The notes beneath the pieces are model-generated. The model was not told the origin of the DNA, made no database searches, and saw nothing but the letters and a program-made list of their open reading frames with translations. Positions 1-6,656 of a stretch of DNA of 13,044 bases are shown here, piece after piece. Position 1 is the stretch's first letter; each line of letters begins with the position of its first letter. The position numbers were made by a program, and so were the translations under genes. Source of the DNA: an uncultured Clostridia bacterium (GTDB taxonomy: Bacteria; Bacillota; Clostridia; Christensenellales; Aristaeellaceae); the NCBI GenBank assembly GCA_946626395.1, contig CAMOUF010000078.1, positions 1-13,044 on the forward strand, read 5' to 3'.

Positions 1-47
1 CTCAGCAGCATGACCGCTGCCAGCGCCAGGGCAAGGATCTTCTTCAT
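1..47 (-). CDS. Start of a secreted protein, probably the ABC sugar-binding lipoprotein (partial)
   Basis: Only the first 15 codons are in the window, reading MKKILALALAAVMLL: two lysines followed by an Ala/Leu-rich hydrophobic run, a typical signal peptide start. A good Shine-Dalgarno site (GGAGG, bases 56-60) lies 8 bases before the ATG. The gene follows two sugar ABC permeases on the same strand. In LplB/LplC-type loci the extracellular solute-binding lipoprotein commonly sits beside the permeases, so that is the best guess. The cleavage site or lipobox is outside the window, so the identity is inferred from position, not seen. Confidence 0.6.
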   Translation of the reverse strand, partial: MKKILALALAAVMLL

Positions 48-70
48 TTGGTTTTCCTCCTTATATTTTT

Positions 71-85
71 AGGGCTTTCCGCCCT
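71..85 (-). promoter_or_regulatory. Small stem-loop before the ribosome site of the binding-protein gene
   Basis: The sequence AGGGC-TTTCC-GCCCT forms a perfect 5-base-pair stem with a 5-base loop. On the transcribed (minus) strand it ends about 10 bases before the GGAGG of the gene starting at 47. It is followed by A residues rather than T residues in that direction, so it does not look like a terminator. It may shield the 5' end of a processed message, but a stem this short can arise by chance. Confidence 0.3.
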
Positions 86-100
86 TGGGAACTGAACTGA

Positions 101-218
101 GTTAGGAGTGAATCAGTTAGGAGTGAGGAGTGAGGAGTGAGGAGTTAATAGATATAACGCCAATAATTCGTTTCAGCAAACTGAAAACTCCTCACTCCTA
201 CCTCCTCACTCCTCACTG
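101..218. repeat. AGGAGTG heptamer repeat forming a 33-base inverted repeat
   Basis: Bases 119-146 hold four tandem heptamers (AGGAGTG three times, then AGGAGTT). Bases 114-146 are matched by the reverse complement of 186-218 at 30 of 33 positions, leaving a 39-base loop. Inside the loop TTTCAG-CAAA-CTGAAA (171-186) forms a small perfect hairpin, sharing one base with the right arm. A further copy, AGGAGTGAATCA, lies at 104-115, and its reverse complement recurs in the repeat at 4174-4263. The element fills most of the gap between the second permease and the putative binding-protein gene, so the mRNA would carry a large hairpin there. Family identity is unknown to me. Confidence 0.8.
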
Positions 219-221
219 TGT

Positions 222-1142
222 TTATCCCTTGACCGCGCCCACCATAACGCCCTTCACGAAATACTTTTGCAGGAAGGGGTAGATGCAGATGATGGGGATG
301 GTGGCGAACATGATGCAGGCAGCCTGGAGCACTTCGGGGGTACTGGTGACCTCGATGGCTTCGGACAGGGTAGCGGTCTGGGCTTCGGTAGCGGAAGCCA
401 CCAGCTGATACAGCTTGTACTGGATCATTTTCAGGGCTTCCTTGGTGATGTAATACTTATTATCGGCGTAGCTGTTCCAGCGGCCTACGGCGTAGAACAG
501 GGACAGGGTGGCGATGATGGGCATGGACAGGGGCAGCACGATCTTAAACAGGATCTGGAAATTGCTGGCCCCATCCAGGAACGCCGCTTCCTCCAGGCTG
601 TCGGGGATGGTGCTCTGGAAGTAGTTCTTCATGATCAGCATGTTATAGGAAGAATAGATCAGCGGCAGGATCAGCACCCACATGGAATTCAGCAGGTTCA
701 GATCCTTATAGAGCAGATACGTGGGAATCAGGCCGGCGCTGAAATACATGGGGATCATCAGCACGAAGGTAAAGAACGCGCGGCCCTTCAGCCGTTTTTT
801 GGACAGGGGATAGGCGGCGCAGGTGCACACGATCATGCCCAGCAGCGTGAAGATGGCCACCACTTCCACGCTGTACAGGAAGGAATGCACCAGGGTGCCG
901 TCCTGAAAGATGGAGGTGTAGGCGTCAAAGTTGATGCCCTTGGGCCAGAGCACCACGGACTTTTGCATCACCGCGGTATTGCTGGAAATGGACTTGGCCG
1001 CCAGGTGAATAAAGGGCAGGATACAGGTCAGGCACAGCAGCACCAGCACGAAGATAATGATGAAGTCGCCGATGGAGAATTTCCGGATGGCGTGGGAACC
1101 GTCGTTCACGGTGTCAAATTCTTTCACTTTTTCTTTTGCCAT
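222..1142 (-). CDS. Carbohydrate ABC transporter permease, LplC/YtcP type
   Basis: An inner-membrane subunit of a binding-protein-dependent sugar importer (306 aa, MalG-like fold). About six membrane helices can be seen, near residues 26-46, 88-112, 123-143, 151-172, 205-222 and 274-292. The cytoplasmic EAA loop that docks the ATPase is at about 184-206 (EEAAFLDGASN, then LPLS). The C-terminal end YFVKGVMVGAVKG is a hallmark of the LplC/YtcP group. The start chosen is ATG at 1142, with a GGGGG stretch 8 bases upstream. An in-frame GTG at 1151 would touch that stretch directly and is less likely. The gene begins 13 bases after the LplB-type permease stops, so the two are co-transcribed. No ATPase gene is in the window, as is usual for this family, which often shares an MsmX-type ATPase. 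The substrate cannot be told, though oligosaccharides are usual. Confidence 0.92.
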   Translation of the reverse strand: MAKEKVKEFDTVNDGSHAIRKFSIGDFIIIFVLVLLCLTCILPFIHLAAKSISSNTAVMQKSVVLWPKGINFDAYTSIFQDGTLVHSFLYSVEVVAIFTLLGMIVCTCAAYPLSKKRLKGRAFFTFVLMIPMYFSAGLIPTYLLYKDLNLLNSMWVLILPLIYSSYNMLIMKNYFQSTIPDSLEEAAFLDGASNFQILFKIVLPLSMPIIATLSLFYAVGRWNSYADNKYYITKEALKMIQYKLYQLVASATEAQTATLSEAIEVTSTPEVLQAACIMFATIPIICIYPFLQKYFVKGVMVGAVKG

Positions 1143-1155
1143 GTTTCCCACCCCC

Positions 1156-2106
1156 TTACAGCAGTCCGTCTTCGCCCAAGGCTTTGGCGAAGCGGTCGCT
1201 GACCAGCACCAGCATCAGCCCCACCAGGCTCTGGAACAGGCCCACGGCGGTGGCCATGCTGAACTTGGAGCTTGCCAAGCCTTTTTCATAAATATAGATG
1301 GCAAGCTGGTATTGGTATTCGCGCACCTGCGTATTGGCGAACACGTCCAGACGCTCGAAATTGCTGCCCATGATCTTGCCCAGGTTCATGATCAACAGCA
1401 CCACGATGGTGCTCCGGATGCCGGGCAGGGTGATATGCCAGATGCGCTGGAGGCGGGACGCGCCGTCGATCATGGCGGCCTCGTACAGTTCGCCGCTGAT
1501 GCCGGTGATGGCGGCCAGGTAAATGATGGTGCCCCAGCCCATGCCCTGCCATACGCCGATGAGCAGGTAGGTCACGGCCCAATGGTTCTTTTCCGTCAGG
1601 AAGGGGATGCCCTCCTTGATCCAGCCCCAATTCATCATCAGCACGTTCACAATGCCGGTGGAGGGCTTAAAGAGCTGATAAGCCACCGACCCGATGATGA
1701 CCCAGGACAGGAAATGGGGGAGATACAGCACGGTCTGCGTGACCTTTTTAAAACGGGGGAAACGCAGCTCGTTCAGCATCAGGGCCAGGATGATGGGCAT
1801 GGGGAAACTGACCAGCAAGTCCAGCAGATTAAAAACGATGGAATTTTTCAGCGCCCTCAAAAAATCCTTGTCCTTGAACACCTTCTGGAAGGTTTCCCAG
1901 CCCACCCATTTGCTGCCCGCGTAGCCCTTGGCGGGCTTGTAATCCATGAACACCATGCGCAGGCCGGGATAGGCGGCGTAGTTAAACAGCACCACCAGCG
2001 TAATAGGCACCAGCAAAAGAAGATACAGATGCCAGTCCCGCTTGAGCGCCACGCCCCAGGAGGATTTCTCCCGCAGGCTGGGCGCCTTCACCGATTTGGA
2101 TTTCAT
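1156..2106 (-). CDS. Carbohydrate ABC transporter permease, LplB type
   Basis: First permease of the sugar importer (316 aa, MalF-like partner of the LplC-type permease downstream). A basic N-terminus (to about residue 23) leads into a first membrane helix at about 26-46. Further helices lie near 90-112, 127-145, 178-200, 231-245 and 284-303. The EAA loop is at 206-230 (ELYEAAMIDGASR, then LPGI). The end DRFAKALGEDGLL matches the usual C-terminus of this family. AAAGGGGGG about 10 bases before the ATG serves as ribosome site. It is the first gene of the transporter operon, behind a sigma-A-type promoter at 2229-2257. The AraC-type gene upstream on the same strand is the likely regulator. Confidence 0.93.
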   Translation of the reverse strand: MKSKSVKAPSLREKSSWGVALKRDWHLYLLLLVPITLVVLFNYAAYPGLRMVFMDYKPAKGYAGSKWVGWETFQKVFKDKDFLRALKNSIVFNLLDLLVSFPMPIILALMLNELRFPRFKKVTQTVLYLPHFLSWVIIGSVAYQLFKPSTGIVNVLMMNWGWIKEGIPFLTEKNHWAVTYLLIGVWQGMGWGTIIYLAAITGISGELYEAAMIDGASRLQRIWHITLPGIRSTIVVLLIMNLGKIMGSNFERLDVFANTQVREYQYQLAIYIYEKGLASSKFSMATAVGLFQSLVGLMLVLVSDRFAKALGEDGLL

Positions 2107-2228
2107 CAGTTCGATTCCCCCCTTTGGCTGACAGACGCTTCAGCGAAACAACGCAAAAATACCCATCTGGTCTTTTCGCACATGGTTCCGCCGAATTCAA
2201 AACGCAGGTATGATTTCATTCGTATAAA

Positions 2229-2257
2229 ATTTTACTTTATTCAGGCTGGTCTATCAA
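2229..2257 (-). promoter_or_regulatory. Sigma-A-type promoter of the sugar ABC operon
   Basis: On the minus strand TTGATA (2257-2252) and TAAAAT (2234-2229) are separated by exactly 17 bases. Transcription would start near 2222, giving a leader of about 115 bases before the permease ATG at 2106. The surrounding 2200-2380 region is clearly AT-rich compared with the genes. It was found by eye, and no start site is known. Confidence 0.5.
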
Positions 2258-2319
2258 GTATAATTCGGTCTGAAACTGATGGATTTCGACCATAATCAAT
2301 TTCTAAAATAGAAAATCCG

Positions 2320-2333
2320 GTTCATCTATGAAC
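2320..2333. promoter_or_regulatory. Palindrome GTTCAT-CT-ATGAAC upstream of the ABC promoter
   Basis: A perfect 6-2-6 inverted repeat is centred about 105 bases upstream of the predicted transcription start of the permease operon and about 55 bases past the end of the AraC-type gene. It is well placed for an upstream activator site. AraC-family proteins more often bind direct repeats, so the link is only a possibility. Confidence 0.35.
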
Positions 2334-2385
2334 AAATTTATATCATATTGCGGTTTAAAATGTAAAACCCGAAAAACGAAAACGG

Positions 2386-3336
2386 TCATTTTTCATTGCT
2401 CTGTTCGTTTTCCAGGCGTTCCGCTTCCATCCAGCCTGTATAAGTAACCAGCGCGGGTTTTTCCTGTCCGCCCGCTTTGCGCCAGGCGGAGGGGGTGCAG
2501 CCCATGAAGCGCCGGAAATGCTGGTTATAGCAGCACAGGGAAGAGTAGCCCGCCAGGGTGGCGATTTCCGCGATGGTTTTGTTGGTGGTTCTGAGCAGGC
2601 GGCAGCTTTGCATCACCCGGAGCTGATGCAAAAAATGCAGGGGAGATTCGCCCATCTGGGCGCCAAAGAGACGCCTGAAATGGGTGGGGCTGATATGGCA
2701 CAGCTCCGCCAATTGCTCCATGGAAAAAGTCTGGTCGTAGCAGCGGTGCATATATTCCAGGGCGGGGCTGAGCACGGAGATGTTTTTATCCTTCAGGCTT
2801 TGCTCCCCGTCGGAATACAGCCGCATGATGCGGATCACGAAGGACAGAAGCAGGCCCCGGATGGAGCTGCGGTAGCCCGCGCCTTTGTTTTCAAATTCCG
2901 TCAGCACAGACTGAATGATGGGCTTGGCCCAGGGATACTCGTCCGGCGGGAGGATGAAATGGCAATTGGTGAGCATCTTATAAAAAACGTTCATATCGGG
3001 CAGCAATTCCATGCTGAAGGACCCGAGGATCGCTTCGATATCCAGATAAAGATAGCTCCACTGGCTGTAAACACCGGGAGAGGACCAAGTGGTGTGGGGC
3101 ACGTTCCGGGCGATGACGGACACGCATCCGCTGGAAAAGGCAGTCTGCTGCTCTCCCAAAAGCATGAAGCCGCTTTCCGAATGGCACAGGCCGATTTCCA
3201 GGCAGTTGTGAATGTGCAGCCGTTTGCTGGGCACCGGACTGATGCGCCAGGCGTCCCCGGCAAGAACGAACAGGGGAAAATCCGCTGGCAGGTCATAGGT
3301 GCGGTATTCCAGCACGGCCCGTTTCGCTCTGGGCAT
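2386..3336 (-). CDS. AraC-family transcription regulator with cupin sensor domain
   Basis: A DNA-binding regulator (316 aa). The N-terminal part, residues about 20-130, looks like an AraC-type cupin ligand-binding domain, with the segment HIHNCLEIGL at 41-50 and NVPHTT at 78-83. The C-terminal double helix-turn-helix domain covers about 187-287. Its first recognition region is MEQLAELCHISPTHFRRLF, and its second is TIAEIATLAGYSS, then YNQHFRRFMGCTPSAWR. A tail of about 30 residues follows the domain. AAAGGAGG lies 6 bases before the ATG. The gene is just upstream of the sugar ABC operon on the same strand, a standard place for a pathway-specific activator that senses a sugar or its derivative. 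The ligand is unknown. Oddly, the terminator of deoC ends 9 bases before this ribosome site, leaving almost no room for a promoter of its own. Confidence 0.9.
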   Translation of the reverse strand: MPRAKRAVLEYRTYDLPADFPLFVLAGDAWRISPVPSKRLHIHNCLEIGLCHSESGFMLLGEQQTAFSSGCVSVIARNVPHTTWSSPGVYSQWSYLYLDIEAILGSFSMELLPDMNVFYKMLTNCHFILPPDEYPWAKPIIQSVLTEFENKGAGYRSSIRGLLLSFVIRIMRLYSDGEQSLKDKNISVLSPALEYMHRCYDQTFSMEQLAELCHISPTHFRRLFGAQMGESPLHFLHQLRVMQSCRLLRTTNKTIAEIATLAGYSSLCCYNQHFRRFMGCTPSAWRKAGGQEKPALVTYTGWMEAERLENEQSNEK

Positions 3337-3359
3337 GCGCTTCCTCCTTTGGTCTGTTC

Positions 3360-3395
3360 AAAAAATACAGGGGCGGAATGCACCAGCCCCTGTAA
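3360..3395 (-). terminator. Rho-independent terminator after deoC
   Basis: On the minus strand a 9-base-pair stem (bases 3387-3395 with 3367-3375, core ACAGGGGC/GCCCCTGT) has an 11-base loop and runs straight into seven T residues (3366-3360). It sits 18 bases after the deoC stop and is a textbook intrinsic terminator. It also directly precedes the ribosome site of the AraC-type gene, so leakage through it could supply that gene. Confidence 0.88.
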
Positions 3396-3412
3396 AGATC
3401 AAGTATGAATAA

Positions 3413-4153
3413 TCAATAAGCGCCGCCGGAGGCGTTTTCCACGGGATGCAGCGGCAGCTCGGTCAGGCTGCCGGCGGCCAGGCGTTCCTTGGCTTCCTCC
3501 ATGATTTTTACGGTGGCGGATACGCCGCAGCGGGACGCGCCCGCATTCCGGCAGGCCAGCACCATATCCAGGGTGCGGATGCCGCCGGAAGCCTTGACGC
3601 GCACCTTTTGGGATACGGCGGCGCGCATCAGCTTCACATCCGCCACCGTGGCCCCGGCGGAGCCATAGCCGGTGGAGGTTTTCACAAAGTCGGCTCCCGC
3701 CGCTTCGCTGAGCTGGCAGGCCAGCTTTTTCTGCTCGTCGTTTAAGTAGCAGGTTTCCAGAATCACCTTGAGGATGGCGTTCCGGGCGTGGGCCTTCTGG
3801 GCAAGCTGCGCGATTTCATCCTGCACATACGCCCCGTCGCCGTGGAGCATACGGCCGATGTTCAGCACCATATCCAATTCCACGCAGCCGTCGTCCAGGG
3901 CCTTTTCCGCCTCGAACACCTTGACGCTGGTGTGATGGGCGCCGTGGGGGAAACCGATCACCGTGCAGGGCTTTACATCGCTGCCGGAAAGCAGCTTCAC
4001 GACCAGCGGCATATCCCCGGGCCGGGCGCAGACGGTGGCAGTGTCGTATTGCAGCGCGATATCGCAGCCCTTGCGGATGTCATCTTCCGTCAGGAAGGGC
4101 TGCAGAGTGGAATGGTCCAGAGTTTTGGCGATGTCTTTCAGGGTAATGGACAT
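3413..4153 (-). CDS. deoC: Deoxyribose-phosphate aldolase
   Basis: Splits 2-deoxy-D-ribose 5-phosphate into glyceraldehyde 3-phosphate and acetaldehyde in the cytosol, feeding deoxynucleoside carbon into glycolysis. The 246-aa length fits the family. The Schiff-base lysine is K158 in FVKTSTGY, the proton-relay residues are D94 in LDMVLNIG and K187 in VRVKASGG, and the phosphate-binding GGIRT follows at 190-194. The early LDHSTLQP motif is at 12-19. AAGGAGGG (4159-4166) lies 5 bases before the ATG. No other nucleoside-catabolism genes are nearby. It instead follows gpmI and a zinc-ribbon membrane protein on the same strand and is closed by a strong terminator. A heptamer repeat separates it from the gene upstream. 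Confidence 0.97.
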   Translation of the reverse strand: MSITLKDIAKTLDHSTLQPFLTEDDIRKGCDIALQYDTATVCARPGDMPLVVKLLSGSDVKPCTVIGFPHGAHHTSVKVFEAEKALDDGCVELDMVLNIGRMLHGDGAYVQDEIAQLAQKAHARNAILKVILETCYLNDEQKKLACQLSEAAGADFVKTSTGYGSAGATVADVKLMRAAVSQKVRVKASGGIRTLDMVLACRNAGASRCGVSATVKIMEEAKERLAAGSLTELPLHPVENASGGAY

Positions 4154-4173
4154 GCGATCCCTCCTTCTTGTCG

Positions 4174-4263
4174 CTGATCATGAGTTAGGAGTGAGGAATT
4201 ATGAGTGAGGAGTGAGGAGTTAGGAGTGAGGAGTTAATTGATTCACTCCTTATGGATGATCAG
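4174..4263. repeat. Second AGGAGTG-type repeat with 8-base inverted ends
   Basis: A 90-base stretch between deoC and the zinc-ribbon gene is made of AGGAGTG/AGGAGTT/AGGAATT heptamers. It is bounded by the perfect inverted pair CTGATCAT (4174-4181) and ATGATCAG (4256-4263). Inside, AGGAGTGA (4222-4229) pairs with TCACTCCT (4243-4250). The 12-mer AGGAGTGAATCA found in the first repeat (104-115) occurs here in reverse (4239-4250). The shared motifs show that this and the element at 101-218 belong to one family of intergenic repeats. Confidence 0.75.
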
Positions 4264-4274
4264 AGCAATTGCGC

Positions 4275-4922
4275 TTATTTTCCTTTGCAGTACTTTCCTA
4301 CATAGGCCTTGGCCAGCTCGTATTCCTCCGGGGGCAGGCGCAGCAAAAGCGGCGCTATGTGGGGGGTATGGTACAGGGCGATCACGGCCTTGCCGGGCTT
4401 ATACTGCACGGCCTGCACGTCCCGCCACATCAGATGCCTTTCCTGGCTCAGATGCACCACGGACCCGTCCTGCTGGGGCACGTTTTTCTTAGGATCGGCG
4501 CTTTGCAGGCGGGCCCAGCTTTTCCATTTCTGGGGCCCGTGCCAGGTGCGCAGGTGCGCCCCCTGGGCGTCCAGCTTGAATACGTTCACCTCCTGCCCCT
4601 GCAAAGAGAGGAACAGAAAGGAAATGAGGAGGCCTGCGGGCACCAATAGCAGAATCATCCGGGGCAGGGACCCCTGGAACAGCAGCGCCGCCGCGGAGCC
4701 GCCGTTGACCACGGCCTCCACGCCGAACACCGCGGCCATCAGCAGCGCCGCCGCGCCCAGCAGGGAAAACAGCACGGACCGCCAGATCCGCCCATCCATC
4801 ACGGGAATGGAGGAAATGCTCCATTGATCCATCTGGGCGCTGACAGATGCCTTTTTTCCGCAGCCGGAGCAAACGTCTCCGGGGCTTTCCATATTGCAGC
4901 GTTTACAGTAGGAATAGATCAT
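4275..4922 (-). CDS. Zinc-ribbon membrane protein of unknown function
   Basis: A 215-aa protein that I cannot assign to a named family. The N-terminus carries a four-cysteine zinc ribbon, C6-x2-C9 and C18-x2-C21. Two hydrophobic stretches at about 49-71 and 88-107 are likely membrane helices with a short loop between them. The remaining 105 residues are soluble and rich in alternating hydrophobic residues (QEVNVFKLD, HLRTWHGP, MWRDVQAVQYKPGKAVIALY). This resembles a bacterial PH-like beta domain, an impression rather than a match. The ATG overlaps the gpmI stop as ATGA and has no clear ribosome site of its own, so it is probably translated by coupling to gpmI. Confidence 0.8.
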   Translation of the reverse strand: MIYSYCKRCNMESPGDVCSGCGKKASVSAQMDQWSISSIPVMDGRIWRSVLFSLLGAAALLMAAVFGVEAVVNGGSAAALLFQGSLPRMILLLVPAGLLISFLFLSLQGQEVNVFKLDAQGAHLRTWHGPQKWKSWARLQSADPKKNVPQQDGSVVHLSQERHLMWRDVQAVQYKPGKAVIALYHTPHIAPLLLRLPPEEYELAKAYVGKYCKGK

Positions 4923-6460
4923 TCAATCAGGCTCTTTCCGGTCATTTCCTTGGGAATTTCCACGCCCATGCTGGCGAGCATGGTGGGGGCGATGTCGGCC
5001 AGGCGCCCGCCGGAGCGCAGGGTTTTGCCGATGAGCTTTTCATCGCAGGCGATGAAGGGCACGGGGTTAGTGGTATGGGCGGTGAAGGGTTCCTTGGTAA
5101 CGGGGTCGATCATCTGGTCGGCGTTGCCGTGGTCAGCGGTGACGAAGGCGCGGCCGCCCATTTTGATGATTTCGTTCACCAGCATGGCTACGTCCTTGTC
5201 GATTTCCCGCACGGCCTCGATGGCGGCGGAGATCACGCCGGTGTGTCCCACCATGTCGCAATTGGCATAGTTCAGGATCATCACGTCGTATTTGCCGGAG
5301 TCGATCAGCTCCAGGGCCTTCTTGGTCACTTCGGGGGCGCTCATCTCGGGCTTCATATCGAAGGTGGCCACCTTGGGGGAATCGATCAGGAAGCGTTCTT
5401 CCCCTTCGTTGGGAGCTTCCACGCCGCCGTTAAAGAAGAAGGTCACATGGGCGTATTTCTGGGTCTCGGCAATATGGGCCTGGGTCATGCCCAGCTTGGC
5501 CAGGTATTCGCCCAGGGTGTTTTTCAGCGTTTCCGGAGGATTGACCACCTTGAGGCCGGTAAAGGTTTCGTCGTACTGGGTCATGGACACGAACTGGACG
5601 GGGATAAAGCCCTTCTTGCGCTCGAAGCCTTTAAAGTCCTCCATGATGAAGGCGCGGGTCATCTGCCGGGCCCGGTCGGGGCGGAAGTTAAAGAACACCA
5701 CGCTGTCGCCTTTTTCCACGGTGGTCAGGGGCTGGCCGTCCTTTTCGATGACGGTGGGGATCATGAATTCGTCGGTCTTGCCGTTGTCATAGCTGTGCTG
5801 CACGGCTTCCACGGGATCGGTTTCCCGGATGCCTTCGCCAAGCACGATGGCGTCGTAGCCCTTTTCCACCCGGTCCCAGATATTGTCCCGGTCCATGCCC
5901 CAGAAACGGCCCTGAATGGAGGCCACCTGGCCCACGCCGATTTCCTTCATCTTGGCCACCAGCTGGCGCATATAGTCGATGGCGGAGGTGGGGGGCACGT
6001 CGCGGCCGTCCAGATAGCAGTGGACGAACACCTTTTCCAGGCCCCGGCGCTTGGCCATTTCCAGCAGAGCGTACAGATGGGTGATATGGCTGTGCACGCC
6101 GCCGTCGGAAAGCAGGCCCATCAGATGCAGGCTGCCGCCGTTTTTCTTGGCGCTGTCCATGGCCCAGATCAGGGGCTCTTTCTCAAAGAACACGCCATCC
6201 TGAATGTCCTTGGTGATGCGGGTCAATTCCTGATACACGATGCGGCCCGCGCCCATGTTCAGGTGGCCTACCTCGCTGTTGCCCATCTGGCCGTCGGGCA
6301 GGCCCACGTTCATGCCGCTGGCGCCCAGCTGCGTGTGGGGATACCGGGCCATCAGCTTATCCAATTCGGGAGTGCCCGCCAGATAAATGGCGTTGCCCTC
6401 GTGGGAAGGGTTGATGCCGAAGCCATCCATAATGATCAGGGCTGTCATCTGCTTGCTCAT
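4919..6460 (-). CDS. gpmI: 2,3-bisphosphoglycerate-independent phosphoglycerate mutase
   Basis: Interconverts 3- and 2-phosphoglycerate in glycolysis and gluconeogenesis using two manganese ions. The 513-aa length is typical. The N-terminal metal-binding D12 lies in IIMDGFG. The phosphorylated nucleophile is S62 in GQMGNSEVGH. The substrate-binding HCYLDGRDVPP and NFRPDRARQ motifs follow, then the second metal cluster with NYANCDMVGHTG and TADHGNADQM near the C-terminus. AAAGGAG lies 10 bases before the ATG. The gene has its own strong promoter (6535-6563) and is the first of a minus-strand run with the zinc-ribbon gene and probably deoC. The usual partners gapA, pgk, tpiA and eno are not present here. 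Confidence 0.98.
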   Translation of the reverse strand: MSKQMTALIIMDGFGINPSHEGNAIYLAGTPELDKLMARYPHTQLGASGMNVGLPDGQMGNSEVGHLNMGAGRIVYQELTRITKDIQDGVFFEKEPLIWAMDSAKKNGGSLHLMGLLSDGGVHSHITHLYALLEMAKRRGLEKVFVHCYLDGRDVPPTSAIDYMRQLVAKMKEIGVGQVASIQGRFWGMDRDNIWDRVEKGYDAIVLGEGIRETDPVEAVQHSYDNGKTDEFMIPTVIEKDGQPLTTVEKGDSVVFFNFRPDRARQMTRAFIMEDFKGFERKKGFIPVQFVSMTQYDETFTGLKVVNPPETLKNTLGEYLAKLGMTQAHIAETQKYAHVTFFFNGGVEAPNEGEERFLIDSPKVATFDMKPEMSAPEVTKKALELIDSGKYDVMILNYANCDMVGHTGVISAAIEAVREIDKDVAMLVNEIIKMGGRAFVTADHGNADQMIDPVTKEPFTAHTTNPVPFIACDEKLIGKTLRSGGRLADIAPTMLASMGVEIPKEMTGKSLIE

Positions 6461-6490
6461 GTGTTTTTTACTCCTTTACACTTCATTGCA

Positions 6491-6510
6491 CGGCGCGTAT
6501 CTTCGCGCCG
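6491..6510 (-). promoter_or_regulatory. Hairpin in the gpmI 5' untranslated region
   Basis: CGGCGCG-TATCTT-CGCGCCG is a perfect 7-base-pair GC stem with a 6-base loop. It lies between the predicted gpmI transcription start (about 6528) and the ribosome site (6471-6477). No T run follows on the transcribed strand, so it is not a terminator. It more likely protects or tunes the gpmI message. Confidence 0.5.
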
Positions 6511-6534
6511 GAAACCCATATATTCACAAACTGT

Positions 6535-6563
6535 ATTATACCCAAAACCGTCCTTTGCTTCAA
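6535..6563 (-). promoter_or_regulatory. Sigma-A-type promoter of gpmI
   Basis: On the minus strand TTGAAG (6563-6558) is followed after 17 bases by a perfect TATAAT (6540-6535). Transcription would start near 6528, about 68 bases before the gpmI ATG. The same two hexamers and spacing occur before the NRPS gene on the other strand (7759-7787). Confidence 0.75.
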
Positions 6564-6574
6564 GTCCTTGAGGG

Positions 6575-6617
6575 AAAAAAGGGTGCAAAAGTCAAAGATG
6601 TGATGGCCTTTGCTTTG
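6575..6617 (-). terminator. Possible weak terminator after the DUF218 gene
   Basis: On the minus strand CAAAGCAAAG can pair with CTTTG-A-CTTTTG around a 10-base loop. The stem is AT-rich and bulged. Six T residues (6580-6575) follow, but only after a short GC-containing gap. It lies 40 bases past the DUF218 stop and just before the gpmI promoter, where a terminator would be useful. The geometry is poor, so it may not work. Confidence 0.3.
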
Positions 6618-6656
6618 GCGGCTTAAAATCCCGCTTTTGTTAAGAGACGGCCCGGC

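Noticed and set aside
101..218. CRISPR-like array
   Set aside because: The units are 7 bases, tandem without spacers and arranged as an inverted repeat. No cas genes are present.
1143..1151. GTG at 1151 as start of the second permease
   Set aside because: It would place the G-rich ribosome site in direct contact with the start codon. ATG 1142 has proper spacing.
2281..2385. Terminator after the AraC-type gene
   Set aside because: Only weak AT pairings such as GGTTT with AAACC were found, without a GC stem and T run. Transcription may continue into the ABC operon.
4847..6571. Long plus-strand open frame opposite gpmI, and similar ones opposite the permeases and the AraC-type gene
   Set aside because: They read as His/Gly/Gln-rich low-complexity protein with no ribosome site, while the minus strand encodes clear families.
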